Shown here in pieces: positions 1 to 5,591 of a stretch of DNA of 7,926 bases. Under the pieces are notes generated by a model. The model did not search any database. It was not told the DNA's origin and worked only from the letters and a program-made list of their open reading frames with translations. Origin of the DNA: G039029935 sp039029935 (GTDB taxonomy: Bacteria > Chloroflexota > Anaerolineae > Caldilineales > Caldilineaceae); contig JBCCFC010000631.1 in the NCBI GenBank assembly GCA_039029935.1, positions 1-7,926 of the forward strand. Direction: 5' to 3'. The position numbers and the translations under genes were made by a program. Each line of letters begins with the position of its first letter. Within the stretch, counting starts at the first letter, position 1.

Positions 1-63
1 CGAGCCACTGATAACCGACCCACCGCTCTACTGACCCACCGAATACCGGCGCACACGACGCGT
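1..63 (-). repeat. Degenerate G/T-rich 7-8-mer repeat tract after the YCII gene
   Basis: Read on the minus strand, this tract is a run of loosely repeated 7-8-base words ending in CGG or CAG (TATTCGG, TGGGTCAG, TAGAGCGG, TGGGTCGG). The segment at 23-43 matches 1376-1396, behind the membrane-protein gene, at 16 of 21 positions. Both copies sit just 3' of a minus-strand gene, so this looks like one intergenic repeat family. No gene is visible here. The tract may continue beyond the left edge. Confidence 0.4.
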
Positions 64-414
64 TTACTCAAACACCATCACGGGGCGAATCTCAATCGTA
101 CCGATTTTTGCGCCTGGAATCTTAGCAGCGTAGCCAATAGCCTCATCTAAGTCCTTACACTCCAGTAGATAGAACCCGCCAAGTTGTTCTTTGGTTTCAG
201 CAAATGGACCATCAGTGATTACAGTTTTGCCATCACGAACACGGACAGAAGTCGCCATGCTGGTTAGATGTAGTGCCTCACCACCCTCATTGACACCAGC
301 TTCATTGACTTCATTGGTAAATGTCCAATACCCGTTCATATCGGTCTCTTGCTCCTCCGGTGTCAGTTGTGCATATTCTGCTTCGCTGGTATAGATTAAC
401 ATTGCATATTTCAT
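64..414 (-). CDS. YCII-related (DGPF domain) protein
   Basis: A complete 116-residue cytoplasmic protein, matching the usual length of single-domain YCII/DGPF proteins. It starts MKYAMLIYTSE, the typical first beta-strand of the family. It carries the diagnostic DGPF at residues 68-71, followed by AETKEQLGGFYLLE, the most conserved stretch of the subgroup. The C-terminal strand (GTIEIRPVM) is also typical. The fold is a ferredoxin-like alpha/beta barrel. In actinobacteria and other soil bacteria such genes often neighbour ECF sigma factors, but none is visible here, and no enzymatic activity is established for this subgroup. The ATG at 412-414 is preceded by an AGGAG (plus strand 425-429) about 10 nt away, which supports the start. 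The gene is transcribed away from the secreted-protein gene across a shared AT-rich intergenic region. Family assignment is firm; the role is unknown. Confidence 0.93.
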   Translation of the reverse strand: MKYAMLIYTSEAEYAQLTPEEQETDMNGYWTFTNEVNEAGVNEGGEALHLTSMATSVRVRDGKTVITDGPFAETKEQLGGFYLLECKDLDEAIGYAAKIPGAKIGTIEIRPVMVFE

Positions 415-497
415 GTGAGTTACACTCCTATTTCAAGTACACGTTGATTTGTTCAATTGATACGTTGATAAACTGTAGGCAGAACTGATTTGCTACC

Positions 498-526
498 TAT
501 ATACATACGACGAATAGGCCCATCAA
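498..526 (-). promoter_or_regulatory. Candidate sigma70-type promoter for the YCII gene
   Basis: On the minus strand, TTGATG (521-526) and TATATA (498-503) are separated by exactly 17 bp, and each matches the consensus hexamer at 4 of 6 positions. Transcription would start near 490, leaving a leader of about 75 nt before the ATG. The assignment is by eye only; no operator or riboswitch is evident in the leader. Confidence 0.38.
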
Positions 527-627
527 AGATCGACACATTTGTAAAAAATTTCTCAAATAAATTTTATTCATTCTTTTTTTGTCAATTCTTCTAACAGGTT
601 ATCGTAAGCAAGAATGATAAAAAGTCA

Positions 628-636
628 TGTTATACT
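628..636 (+). promoter_or_regulatory. Candidate extended -10 promoter for the secreted-protein gene
   Basis: TGTTATACT is an extended -10 element (TG-n-TATACT), with no good -35 hexamer at 16-18 bp upstream, as is usual for extended -10 promoters. The 100 bp upstream (537-600) is very AT-rich and could act as an UP-like region. The predicted leader is about 58 nt, up to the ATG at 701. Confidence 0.38.
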
Positions 637-700
637 GCAATCAGATACGTTAAACCAAATTTGTTCAATAATTTTTAACAGGTAAACAGGATTGAGTAAC

Positions 701-1183
701 ATGAAACAGGTCACAAACAATATCAGCAAATTCGCAACAATCGCAATCGCTTTCGCCGTTGTCATACTCTTAAACACAGGCACATGCTTCGCCAGTGAAG
801 ATGCTAGCAGCTTTATCAGTGGCACTGTTTGGATGGACCATAATGGCAACCAGATTCAGGAGTTGATGGAAGAGACACTGCCAAACGCAACTGTCTATAT
901 TGAGAACTTGGAGACAGGCGAAATTGTCACCGCAGAAACGGACATGACGGGTACATTTGTTATCAGCAATCTCGCATTTGGCCGCTACGTTGTCTGGGCC
1001 GAGGGCGAAACAGCCTACACAGACACGCAGGTTGTTGAGTTGAACGAAGTACAGGGTAGCATGATGTTGAGCTTTGCCGCCAGTGCTGCCGAGAGTGATG
1101 TTGAGATGACCGCCATCGAGAGTGTTGACACAACACCTGAACAGACAAACTTCATCGTTTTCCTGCCTGTTGTCAACAACTAA
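701..1183 (+). CDS. Small secreted protein with one SdrD-B-like domain
   Basis: This protein of 160 residues is predicted to be exported. Residues 1-31 form a Sec signal peptide: a basic/polar start, a hydrophobic core around residues 11-24 and a likely cleavage site after CFA. The Cys at 29 lacks a lipobox. Residues 37-100 carry an SdrD-B/prealbumin-like beta-sandwich with the hallmark pattern GTVWMDHNGNQIQE...LPNATVYI, a TG-E turn and GRYVVWAEG. The Asp/Asn-rich DHNGN loop is a calcium-binding-type loop in related domains. A linker follows, then a C-terminal tail with FIVFLPVV, similar to tails on exported Chloroflexota proteins. A TTG nine bases upstream (692) is in frame, but ATG 701 gives a cleaner signal peptide and has AGG (688-690) about 10 nt upstream. 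The gene is monocistronic: own promoter candidate upstream, terminator 40 bp downstream. The specific function, possibly a surface or adhesion role, is unknown. Confidence 0.82.
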   Translation: MKQVTNNISKFATIAIAFAVVILLNTGTCFASEDASSFISGTVWMDHNGNQIQELMEETLPNATVYIENLETGEIVTAETDMTGTFVISNLAFGRYVVWAEGETAYTDTQVVELNEVQGSMMLSFAASAAESDVEMTAIESVDTTPEQTNFIVFLPVVNN

Positions 1184-1222
1184 AACAATCCTTTTATCTG
1201 CGAACAAATTTTTGACTTGAAT

Positions 1223-1253
1223 AAAAAGACCTGCCAAATGGCAGGTCTTTTTT
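1223..1253. terminator. Strong, potentially bidirectional rho-independent terminator
   Basis: A perfect 13-bp stem (1223-1235 with 1240-1252) is closed by the 4-nt loop AAAT. Its core is GACCTGCC/GGCAGGTC, and it is flanked by five As on the left and six Ts on the right. Either strand therefore reads as a hairpin plus U-tract. It lies 40 bp after the secreted-protein stop codon and also downstream of the convergent membrane-protein gene, so it could end both transcripts. Confidence 0.9.
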
Positions 1254-1343
1254 AGTGCCTTCGATTTTCTATATTTCATGGTAGAATCTACCAATTCAAA
1301 TTTTTAGCTTCCGGGTGTTTTATGTCAATATTACTTAACACAA

Positions 1344-1407
1344 GCGTGTCGGTATTTGGCGTATCAGGATACGAACGGACCTACAGACTCACCGAACACC
1401 GACACGC
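1344..1407. repeat. Imperfect inverted repeat/hairpin in the convergent gap
   Basis: GCGTGTCGGT (1344-1353) pairs perfectly with ACCGACACGC (1398-1407), and the stem extends inward with one mismatch and one wobble to 1359/1392. A second small palindrome (CGTATC-AG-GATACG, 1360-1373) lies in the loop. No U-tract follows, so it is not a typical terminator. It overlaps the degenerate repeats behind the membrane-protein gene and may be an intergenic REP-like element or a 3' RNA-stabilising hairpin. Confidence 0.55.
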
Positions 1408-1427
1408 CGAATACCAACTACCAACTA
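1376..1427 (-). repeat. Degenerate heptamer repeats starting at a stop codon
   Basis: Read on the minus strand, the TAG stop of the membrane-protein gene is the first three bases of the words TAGTTGG, TAGTTGG, TATTCGG. Related 7-8-mers follow (CGTGTCGG, TGTTCGG, TGAGTCTG, TAGGTCCG). The segment 1376-1396 resembles the tract at 23-43 behind the YCII gene. A different but analogous heptamer array starts at the spoVR stop. Confidence 0.5.
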
Positions 1428-1877
1428 TTGTTCTGTATCCGCCCGCGCCAACGCCGAGAACGCACCGACAATCGCCGCCGCTGACATCATATGCATCAGA
1501 TTCAGCCCCATGACCGTAGCCTCGCTATCGTTTGGTGTACCGCTTGGTCCATAAGTGGACAGCCACAACACAACCGCCGAGATAATCCAGAAGGCAGTGA
1601 AAGGTCGTTTGGTAAAACGTGGCAGATATGCCAATAACACCGCTGCGGCAATGGCTGGCACAATGCTGGCAAGCACGACCACAACAGATGGCAATGGTTC
1701 CATCCCAAAACCACTGGGTGGCATTAATTCGAATGGTGTCCCAAAGGCACGACCCACATTCAAAATAATTACATTGACAAACGCACCAAAAACGCCCCCA
1801 ACCAACGCCGCCTGTGGCAATTTATCATAGGCAACGTATTCACCATCATACACTTTATCAAGAATCGAAGAAGACAT
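1425..1877 (-). CDS. Four-helix integral membrane protein (DUF6069-like)
   Basis: A 150-residue membrane protein with four predicted hydrophobic helices at about 22-41, 64-85, 93-110 and 124-144, and a short polar N-terminus. Family-type features include a Pro-rich loop after helix 1 (PFELMPPS), a basic loop RFTKRPF before helix 3 and an NLMHM motif at the start of helix 4. The overall pattern recalls DUF6069 proteins, small membrane proteins of unknown function; that assignment is from memory and moderate. An in-frame ATG exists at 1892, but it has no Shine-Dalgarno. The ATG at 1875-1877 has GGAAAGGA about 5 nt upstream, so the shorter form is preferred. The gene stands alone, and its upstream region contains the 83-bp palindrome. 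No catalytic residues or transport motifs are recognisable. Confidence 0.75.
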   Translation of the reverse strand: MSSSILDKVYDGEYVAYDKLPQAALVGGVFGAFVNVIILNVGRAFGTPFELMPPSGFGMEPLPSVVVVLASIVPAIAAAVLLAYLPRFTKRPFTAFWIISAVVLWLSTYGPSGTPNDSEATVMGLNLMHMMSAAAIVGAFSALARADTEQ

Positions 1878-1907
1878 ACTCGTCCTTTCCATGATGTAGC
1901 AAAACTG

Positions 1908-1990
1908 TACTACAGCGGATTGAGGAAGGGAACAGATGTTGCTCGCGCATAGAAACTAAAATCCGCTCCCTTCCGAAATCCGTTGTAGTA
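1908..1990. repeat. 83-bp imperfect palindrome (MITE-like or leader hairpin)
   Basis: The 24-nt arms at 1908-1931 and 1967-1990 are reverse complements at 21 of 24 positions, separated by 35 nt. Each arm consists of a TACTAC/GTAGTA end, a CGGATT block and a GGAAGGGA block. The right side also has an extra ATCCG copy (1961-1965), giving an alternative pairing. The element lies between the membrane-protein start and the transposase remnant. It could be a small non-autonomous insertion with terminal inverted repeats, or a regulatory stem-loop in the leader of the membrane-protein mRNA. No clear target-site duplication was seen. Confidence 0.7.
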
Positions 1991-2012
1991 AGCATAGCTT
2001 TACTATAAATTT

Positions 2013-2543
2013 TTAGTATTCCAATAAATTATTTCTGTGACTTGTGCATAAGTTCACAATCATTTTCTGAAAGTATATCACAGGTGGGTGCTTCTTCAAA
2101 TGCGATAAGACGTTTTTTCTGTTAATGGGCCATCCCAGCAACACGTCTGTCCTGACATTGAGTGCATGAATCTTTTGGTTGAGTTGGTCTAGATGGTCCA
2201 AAATCTCCTGAAGCATAAAACGATGATGCGCTCGAACAACACCATTCAACGCTTCGACTAACGCTGGAATTTTCTTGCGTAATGTTCCCTTCGCTAGACT
2301 GGCAATCTCCTCAGCATCCGTGTTTTCGGCAATCAATGCCACTATCATCAACTTCGCTGATCCCCCCTGAATGTCTGTGACTACCGAGCTTAACTTGATA
2401 TTCGTGTCTTCCAAGATTTTGTGCAAGCGGTTTGCTGCACTGCTCTTCTCTTGAAGTAGTCTTGTCCTATATCTGGTTAAATCTCTCAAATCTCTCTGCA
2501 ATTCCTCTGGGATATAACTTGGGTTGAGGAGTCCATAACGCAT
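2013..2543 (-). pseudogene. IS110-family transposase remnant, truncated at both ends
   Basis: The 176-residue open frame matches the middle of IS110-family transposases. It opens with RYGLLNPSYIPEELQRDLRDLTRYR and continues through the linker/coiled-coil region (NRLHKILEDTNIKLSSVVTDIQG, then LAKGTLRKKIPALVEAL and HHRFMLQEILDHLDQLNQKI). Complete family members have roughly 320-410 residues. The N-terminal RuvC-like DEDD catalytic domain is absent: the in-frame sequence just upstream of the ATG hits a TAG. The C-terminal transposase_20 region with its PGVG and catalytic-Ser motifs is also absent, because after about residue 135 the sequence no longer resembles the family. The ATG is therefore an internal methionine or chance codon, and the product should be inactive. 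No intact ends or target duplication were identified. The mobile origin of the fragment is near certain. Confidence 0.87.
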
Positions 2544-2787
2544 CGGTGTTGTCTAAGCTCCACAATCCGTGGTTCGTCCAGGTATGCGCATCAATCTTCC
2601 AGTCGGAATTTGCACAGTCCACGGTAATTCTCGATTTCTGTTGGCAACATGCCTCTACATTATACCATTTTCATCCTCCGTGGCGTATCGCCGTACATGA
2701 ATGTCTTCCAGAAAGGGGCATCAAGCATTTTGGTACGACTCATTAGCGATCACCCCTTCCTGAAAGTGTACCTGGTATCTCCTCAAC
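2544..2787. other. Gene-poor stretch between IS110 remnant and operon terminator
   Basis: No coding region can be supported here. On the minus strand a 27-codon frame (2660-2743) starts after a GGAAGGGG motif, but it has no recognisable relatives. In the same frame, amino-acid-like sequence continues through stops at 2660 and near 2600, ending close to the transposase fragment. This could be decayed coding DNA or chance. A TATAAT on the minus strand (about 2658-2664) lacks a matching -35. Confidence 0.4.
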
Positions 2788-2823
2788 AAAAAAAAGAGGC
2801 TATCACCACACCTGGCGATAGCC
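2788..2823 (-). terminator. Rho-independent terminator of the prkA-yhbH-spoVR operon
   Basis: On the minus strand, GGCTATCGCC and GGTGATAGCC form a 10-bp stem (one G-U pair) around a 6-nt loop (2808-2813), followed by TCTTTTTTTT. It is the first terminator downstream of spoVR, about 160 nt after its stop codon, so it most likely ends the operon transcript. The heptamer repeats lie in the 3' untranslated region between the stop and this terminator. Confidence 0.88.
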
Positions 2824-2831
2824 CCTTCTCA

Positions 2832-2845
2832 CTGTCAACTGTCAA
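2832..2845 (-). repeat. Two-copy heptamer TTGACAG repeat
   Basis: Two perfect tandem copies of TTGACAG (minus strand; CTGTCAA on plus) lie next to the terminator hairpin. The unit is identical to the one in the larger array 86 bp away. The two arrays bracket an otherwise plain segment (2846-2931). Confidence 0.8.
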
Positions 2846-2931
2846 CTCCTAAGAAACAAGGACTTTTAGTGCAAAATATCTTACTCTAATTCTGTTGCTT
2901 TCCGGTTGAACCACTAAAGGCGGTGGCGTTA

Positions 2932-2983
2932 CTGTCAACTGTCAACTATCAACTGTCAACTGTCAGCTATCAACTATCAACTA
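2932..2983 (-). repeat. Seven-copy heptamer array abutting the spoVR stop codon
   Basis: Seven contiguous 7-bp units cover 2932-2980. On the plus strand they read CTGTCAA, CTGTCAA, CTATCAA, CTGTCAA, CTGTCAG, CTATCAA, CTATCAA (minus-strand consensus TTGAYAG). The array continues into the TAG stop of spoVR (2981-2983), which shares the unit's TAG end. Such short tandem heptamers are known in cyanobacteria (STRR class) and resemble them in style, though not identified here as any named class. Each TTGACA also equals a consensus -35 hexamer, but no downstream -10 or gene supports promoter use. Confidence 0.9.
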
Positions 2984-4477
2984 CTCCCCATAACTTAACA
3001 CCAACCGCTCCTTATCCCCTGTCGCCGTCTCCAAATGCACAGGACGCTGCCAAATTGAATACAAATTTTGCAACGTGTCATGCGCATAATCCTCACGCAG
3101 GTCCACGCCTTCCCAGCGATGGCGCAGATAGAGTTCGCCGCGATTGCGGTAGTTGGCATCCTCTAGCGTGATGTATGGCTCACCAAAGTTGGTGAGGCTA
3201 AAGAGAAGCTGCTGTTTGATGTCGTCAAAATCACGGCTGTCGATCTCATACTGACGGGTGCGTGGGTTAAAGCGATAGCGGAACATCTCCTGCTTTTCCG
3301 CAAACTCACGTGTCAGGAAGGTGTCGATAAAGCCGATGTCATTGTAGATTTTACGCACCTCAAAGATTTTCTCTCGCCCCAAGCCCAGCTTTTTGTCCCA
3401 GTTGGCTCGTTCACGCTGATCATCACAGGCTTCATACTCTGGCCCAAACGCACCTCGGTCCCAGCGGTCTTCGATGTCCTTGAAGAGTTCAACACCCAGC
3501 TTGTAGGGGTTGATTTGGCCCGGTGAGGTCGCCAGTGTGCCAGAGTGATGGTCGGCATAGTCGATTGCTTCATGATCACGCAGGATGTACTTGGTCATGA
3601 TATGCGAGTGCCAATAGACCGCCCAGCCTTCGTTCATGATCTTGGTCTGGCCTTGCGGGATAAAGTAAAGCATTTCCTCGCGAATGATGCCAATGATATC
3701 CTGCTGCCAAGGCTCCAGCGGTGCGTACTCCATCAGAAATTTCAACACATCCTTTTGTGGATTTTGTGGGAAGTTTTTCTCTTGTGCCTTGGCTTCCTCG
3801 GCTTCTTCTTGCAACGCTTGCAGATACTCTGGCGGGTTGATATAGCTGTCCATATAGTCGCGGCTATTGGGCAAGCGTCCCACATCCTGTGCATCATCGA
3901 TGTCATCTGGCTGTGTACGGCTTTCCGCACGACGCAGGCTGGGGGCGTGCATGTCGATTAGGTTCTCCAGAGAGAGTGCGCGATCCAGAAATTCTTCAAC
4001 CACATCTAGGCCAAAGCGATCCATGTAACGACGGATGCGCGTCCCATGATTTGCCATTTGGTCGAGCATTTGCCGGTTGGTGTGGGCAAACCACATGTTG
4101 TTGAGAAAGAAATCAGCATGACCGTAGACATGCGCCATCACCAGATGCTGATCGACATCCAGATTGCTCACAAGCAGATAGGCATAGCAGGGGTCGGTGT
4201 TGATGACCATCTCATAGATGCGGTGCAAACCCCACGCATAGCTCTTGCGTAGCCGCTCGTACTCCATACCAAATTTCCAGTGGGGATAGCGTTGCGGAAA
4301 ACCGCCATAGGCCGCGACCTGGTTCATCTCGCTAAAGTTAAGCATGATAAACTGCACTTCGGGAAAGGTCAGCCCTGCTTCGGTGGCGCGTTTCTCAATC
4401 TCCATCTGGCTTTCTTGCAGATTTTTGGGCAAGATACTGGTCTGCGTGATTGGCCCTGATATTGAATCGAAATTCAT
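2981..4477 (-). CDS. spoVR: SpoVR family protein (YcgB-like)
   Basis: A 498-residue protein, full length for the SpoVR family (about 470-510). Conserved blocks in order: FPQRYPHWKFGMEYERL near 60-76, YEMVINTDPCYAYLL (88-102), HLVMAHVYGHADFFLNN (111-127), the central MNEGWAVYWHSHIM (281-294), NPYKLGVELFKDIEDRWDRGAFGPEYE around residues 325-351 and a C-terminal block with REFAEKQEMFRYRFN. The His/Glu-rich HVYGH and NEGWAVYWH motifs look like a metal or nucleotide site, but no activity is settled. An acidic low-complexity segment (about 180-235) separates the halves. In Bacillus, SpoVR is involved in spore cortex formation; the homologue YcgB occurs in non-spore-formers. The protein is cytoplasmic, with no signal peptide or membrane segment. 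It is the third gene of the operon: the ATG lies 2 bp after the yhbH stop and uses a GGGGAAG SD inside the end of yhbH, indicating translational coupling. Confidence 0.96.
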   Translation of the reverse strand: MNFDSISGPITQTSILPKNLQESQMEIEKRATEAGLTFPEVQFIMLNFSEMNQVAAYGGFPQRYPHWKFGMEYERLRKSYAWGLHRIYEMVINTDPCYAYLLVSNLDVDQHLVMAHVYGHADFFLNNMWFAHTNRQMLDQMANHGTRIRRYMDRFGLDVVEEFLDRALSLENLIDMHAPSLRRAESRTQPDDIDDAQDVGRLPNSRDYMDSYINPPEYLQALQEEAEEAKAQEKNFPQNPQKDVLKFLMEYAPLEPWQQDIIGIIREEMLYFIPQGQTKIMNEGWAVYWHSHIMTKYILRDHEAIDYADHHSGTLATSPGQINPYKLGVELFKDIEDRWDRGAFGPEYEACDDQRERANWDKKLGLGREKIFEVRKIYNDIGFIDTFLTREFAEKQEMFRYRFNPRTRQYEIDSRDFDDIKQQLLFSLTNFGEPYITLEDANYRNRGELYLRHRWEGVDLREDYAHDTLQNLYSIWQRPVHLETATGDKERLVLSYGE

Positions 4478-4479
4478 GC

Positions 4480-5586
4480 TTACTTCCCCTTTCCCAGAAA
4501 CGATTTAATCGCATCATAAATGGCTTCATCATCCGGAATCCGCGCCAGCGTCAAATTTTCTGGGTCCTCCAACGCCTCAAATTCCTCGATAAAGGCTCCA
4601 CCACTCACACGATAGTAGGGATGCCCCACCTGTCCATAACAGTAGAGATTGGCAATCGGCAACAGCTTGTCCTCGATAATCTCCATACACTTATCGTTGT
4701 CGCTGTGCCAGTTATCGCCATCTGAAAACTGAAAGATATAGATGTTCCACTCATTCGGGTTATAGTGATTCTCAATCAGATGATTACAGAGTTCCAAAGC
4801 CGACGAGATGATCGTGCCACCGCTCTGACGTAGATGATAAAAGGTGTGTTCATCGACCTCACCTGCATTGGCGTCATGCACAATATAGCGTCGATCCACC
4901 TTGTCATAGTTGGTCTTGAGCCAAGTGTCGATCCAGAACGCCGTCATGCGCACCAGTCGTTTCTCATGGTCACCCATCGAGCCAGAGACATCCATCATAT
5001 AGATGATGACCGCGTTGGCCTCTGGTACAGGTTTGCGCTCAAAGGTACGATAGCGTTTATCCTCGCGTTCGGGGATGATGCGCGGCTTGGCGGGATTATA
5101 GGTCCCCGACGCCATCTGCCGTTTGAGCGATTCACGATAGGTGCGCTTGAAGTGACGGAGCGATTCAGGGCCAATGCGGTGAATGCCCGTATAACGCGTG
5201 GTCTCGCTCTCGACATTGCCCGTGCCTTTGGGTTCAATGCGGGGCAACTCCAGTTCCTCGGCCAACATCTGTGCCAGCTCATCAATCGACAGTTCGACCT
5301 CAAGGATGTGCTGCCCCGCCTGATTGCCTGCCTCGTTGCCATCGCCCGGCTGTGGTGAACTCAGCGGGTCGCCAATGTTGCCATCCCCCTGACCGACGCC
5401 GCCCTGCCCACGCTGCCCCCAGGTGAACTTGGGCAGTTGCACTTGGGGGACAGGAATGCTCACAAGGTCTTTGCCCTGACGCCCAATCATCTCCCCATTG
5501 GACATGTATTTGCGTAGATTTTTCTTGATCTTCCCACGCACGATTTTACGAAAGCGAGAAGAATCTTGTTCAATTGGCAGTGCCAT
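4480..5586 (-). CDS. yhbH: YhbH/YeaH family protein (DUF444, VWA-like)
   Basis: A 368-residue cytoplasmic protein of the DUF444/UPF0229 family. The N-terminal basic segment (residues 11-27) is typical: FRKIVRGKIKKNLRKYM. It is followed by a Gly/Gln-rich low-complexity linker (about 57-93). An acidic region with ELAQMLAEELELPRIEPKG (104-121) precedes the C-terminal von Willebrand A-like domain from about 190. This domain has a complete MIDAS signature: DVSGSMG at 199-205 (D199, S201, S203), GGT at 256-258 and FSDGDNW at 287-293. These residues would bind a divalent metal and contact a partner protein. YhbH is known as a sporulation protein in Bacillus; YeaH in enterobacteria is co-expressed with the YeaG kinase. 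A role as partner or adaptor of PrkA is inferred from gene linkage. The start lies 5 bp after the prkA stop, with a GGGGAGA SD overlapping the last prkA codons. Confidence 0.96.
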   Translation of the reverse strand: MALPIEQDSSRFRKIVRGKIKKNLRKYMSNGEMIGRQGKDLVSIPVPQVQLPKFTWGQRGQGGVGQGDGNIGDPLSSPQPGDGNEAGNQAGQHILEVELSIDELAQMLAEELELPRIEPKGTGNVESETTRYTGIHRIGPESLRHFKRTYRESLKRQMASGTYNPAKPRIIPEREDKRYRTFERKPVPEANAVIIYMMDVSGSMGDHEKRLVRMTAFWIDTWLKTNYDKVDRRYIVHDANAGEVDEHTFYHLRQSGGTIISSALELCNHLIENHYNPNEWNIYIFQFSDGDNWHSDNDKCMEIIEDKLLPIANLYCYGQVGHPYYRVSGGAFIEEFEALEDPENLTLARIPDDEAIYDAIKSFLGKGK

Positions 5587-5591
5587 AACGG

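Noticed and set aside
770..1294. 174-codon minus-strand frame, Cys/His-rich translation
   Set aside because: It lies antisense to the secreted-protein gene, which has a clear signal peptide, SdrD-B pattern and terminator; the antisense frame runs through that terminator and has no family resemblance.
2660..2743. 27-codon minus-strand ORF with a good SD-like GGAAGGGG
   Set aside because: Too short, with no recognisable family and located in decayed DNA next to an IS remnant; kept only as a remark on the gene-poor stretch.
2546..2852. Two overlapping 66-67-codon plus-strand frames
   Set aside because: No SD, no domain, and the second runs through the operon terminator and heptamer repeats.
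2832..2980. CRISPR array
   Set aside because: Units are 7 bp and contiguous, without spacers; no cas genes are present.
2832..2980. Multiple TTGACA -35 promoter elements
   Set aside because: The hexamers are a by-product of the heptamer unit; no properly spaced -10 or downstream gene was found.
3545..3961. 138-codon plus-strand frame
   Set aside because: It is an antisense shadow of spoVR's conserved core.
4834..5358. 174-codon plus-strand frame
   Set aside because: It is fully antisense to the conserved yhbH MIDAS and linker regions, with no SD or recognisable domain.
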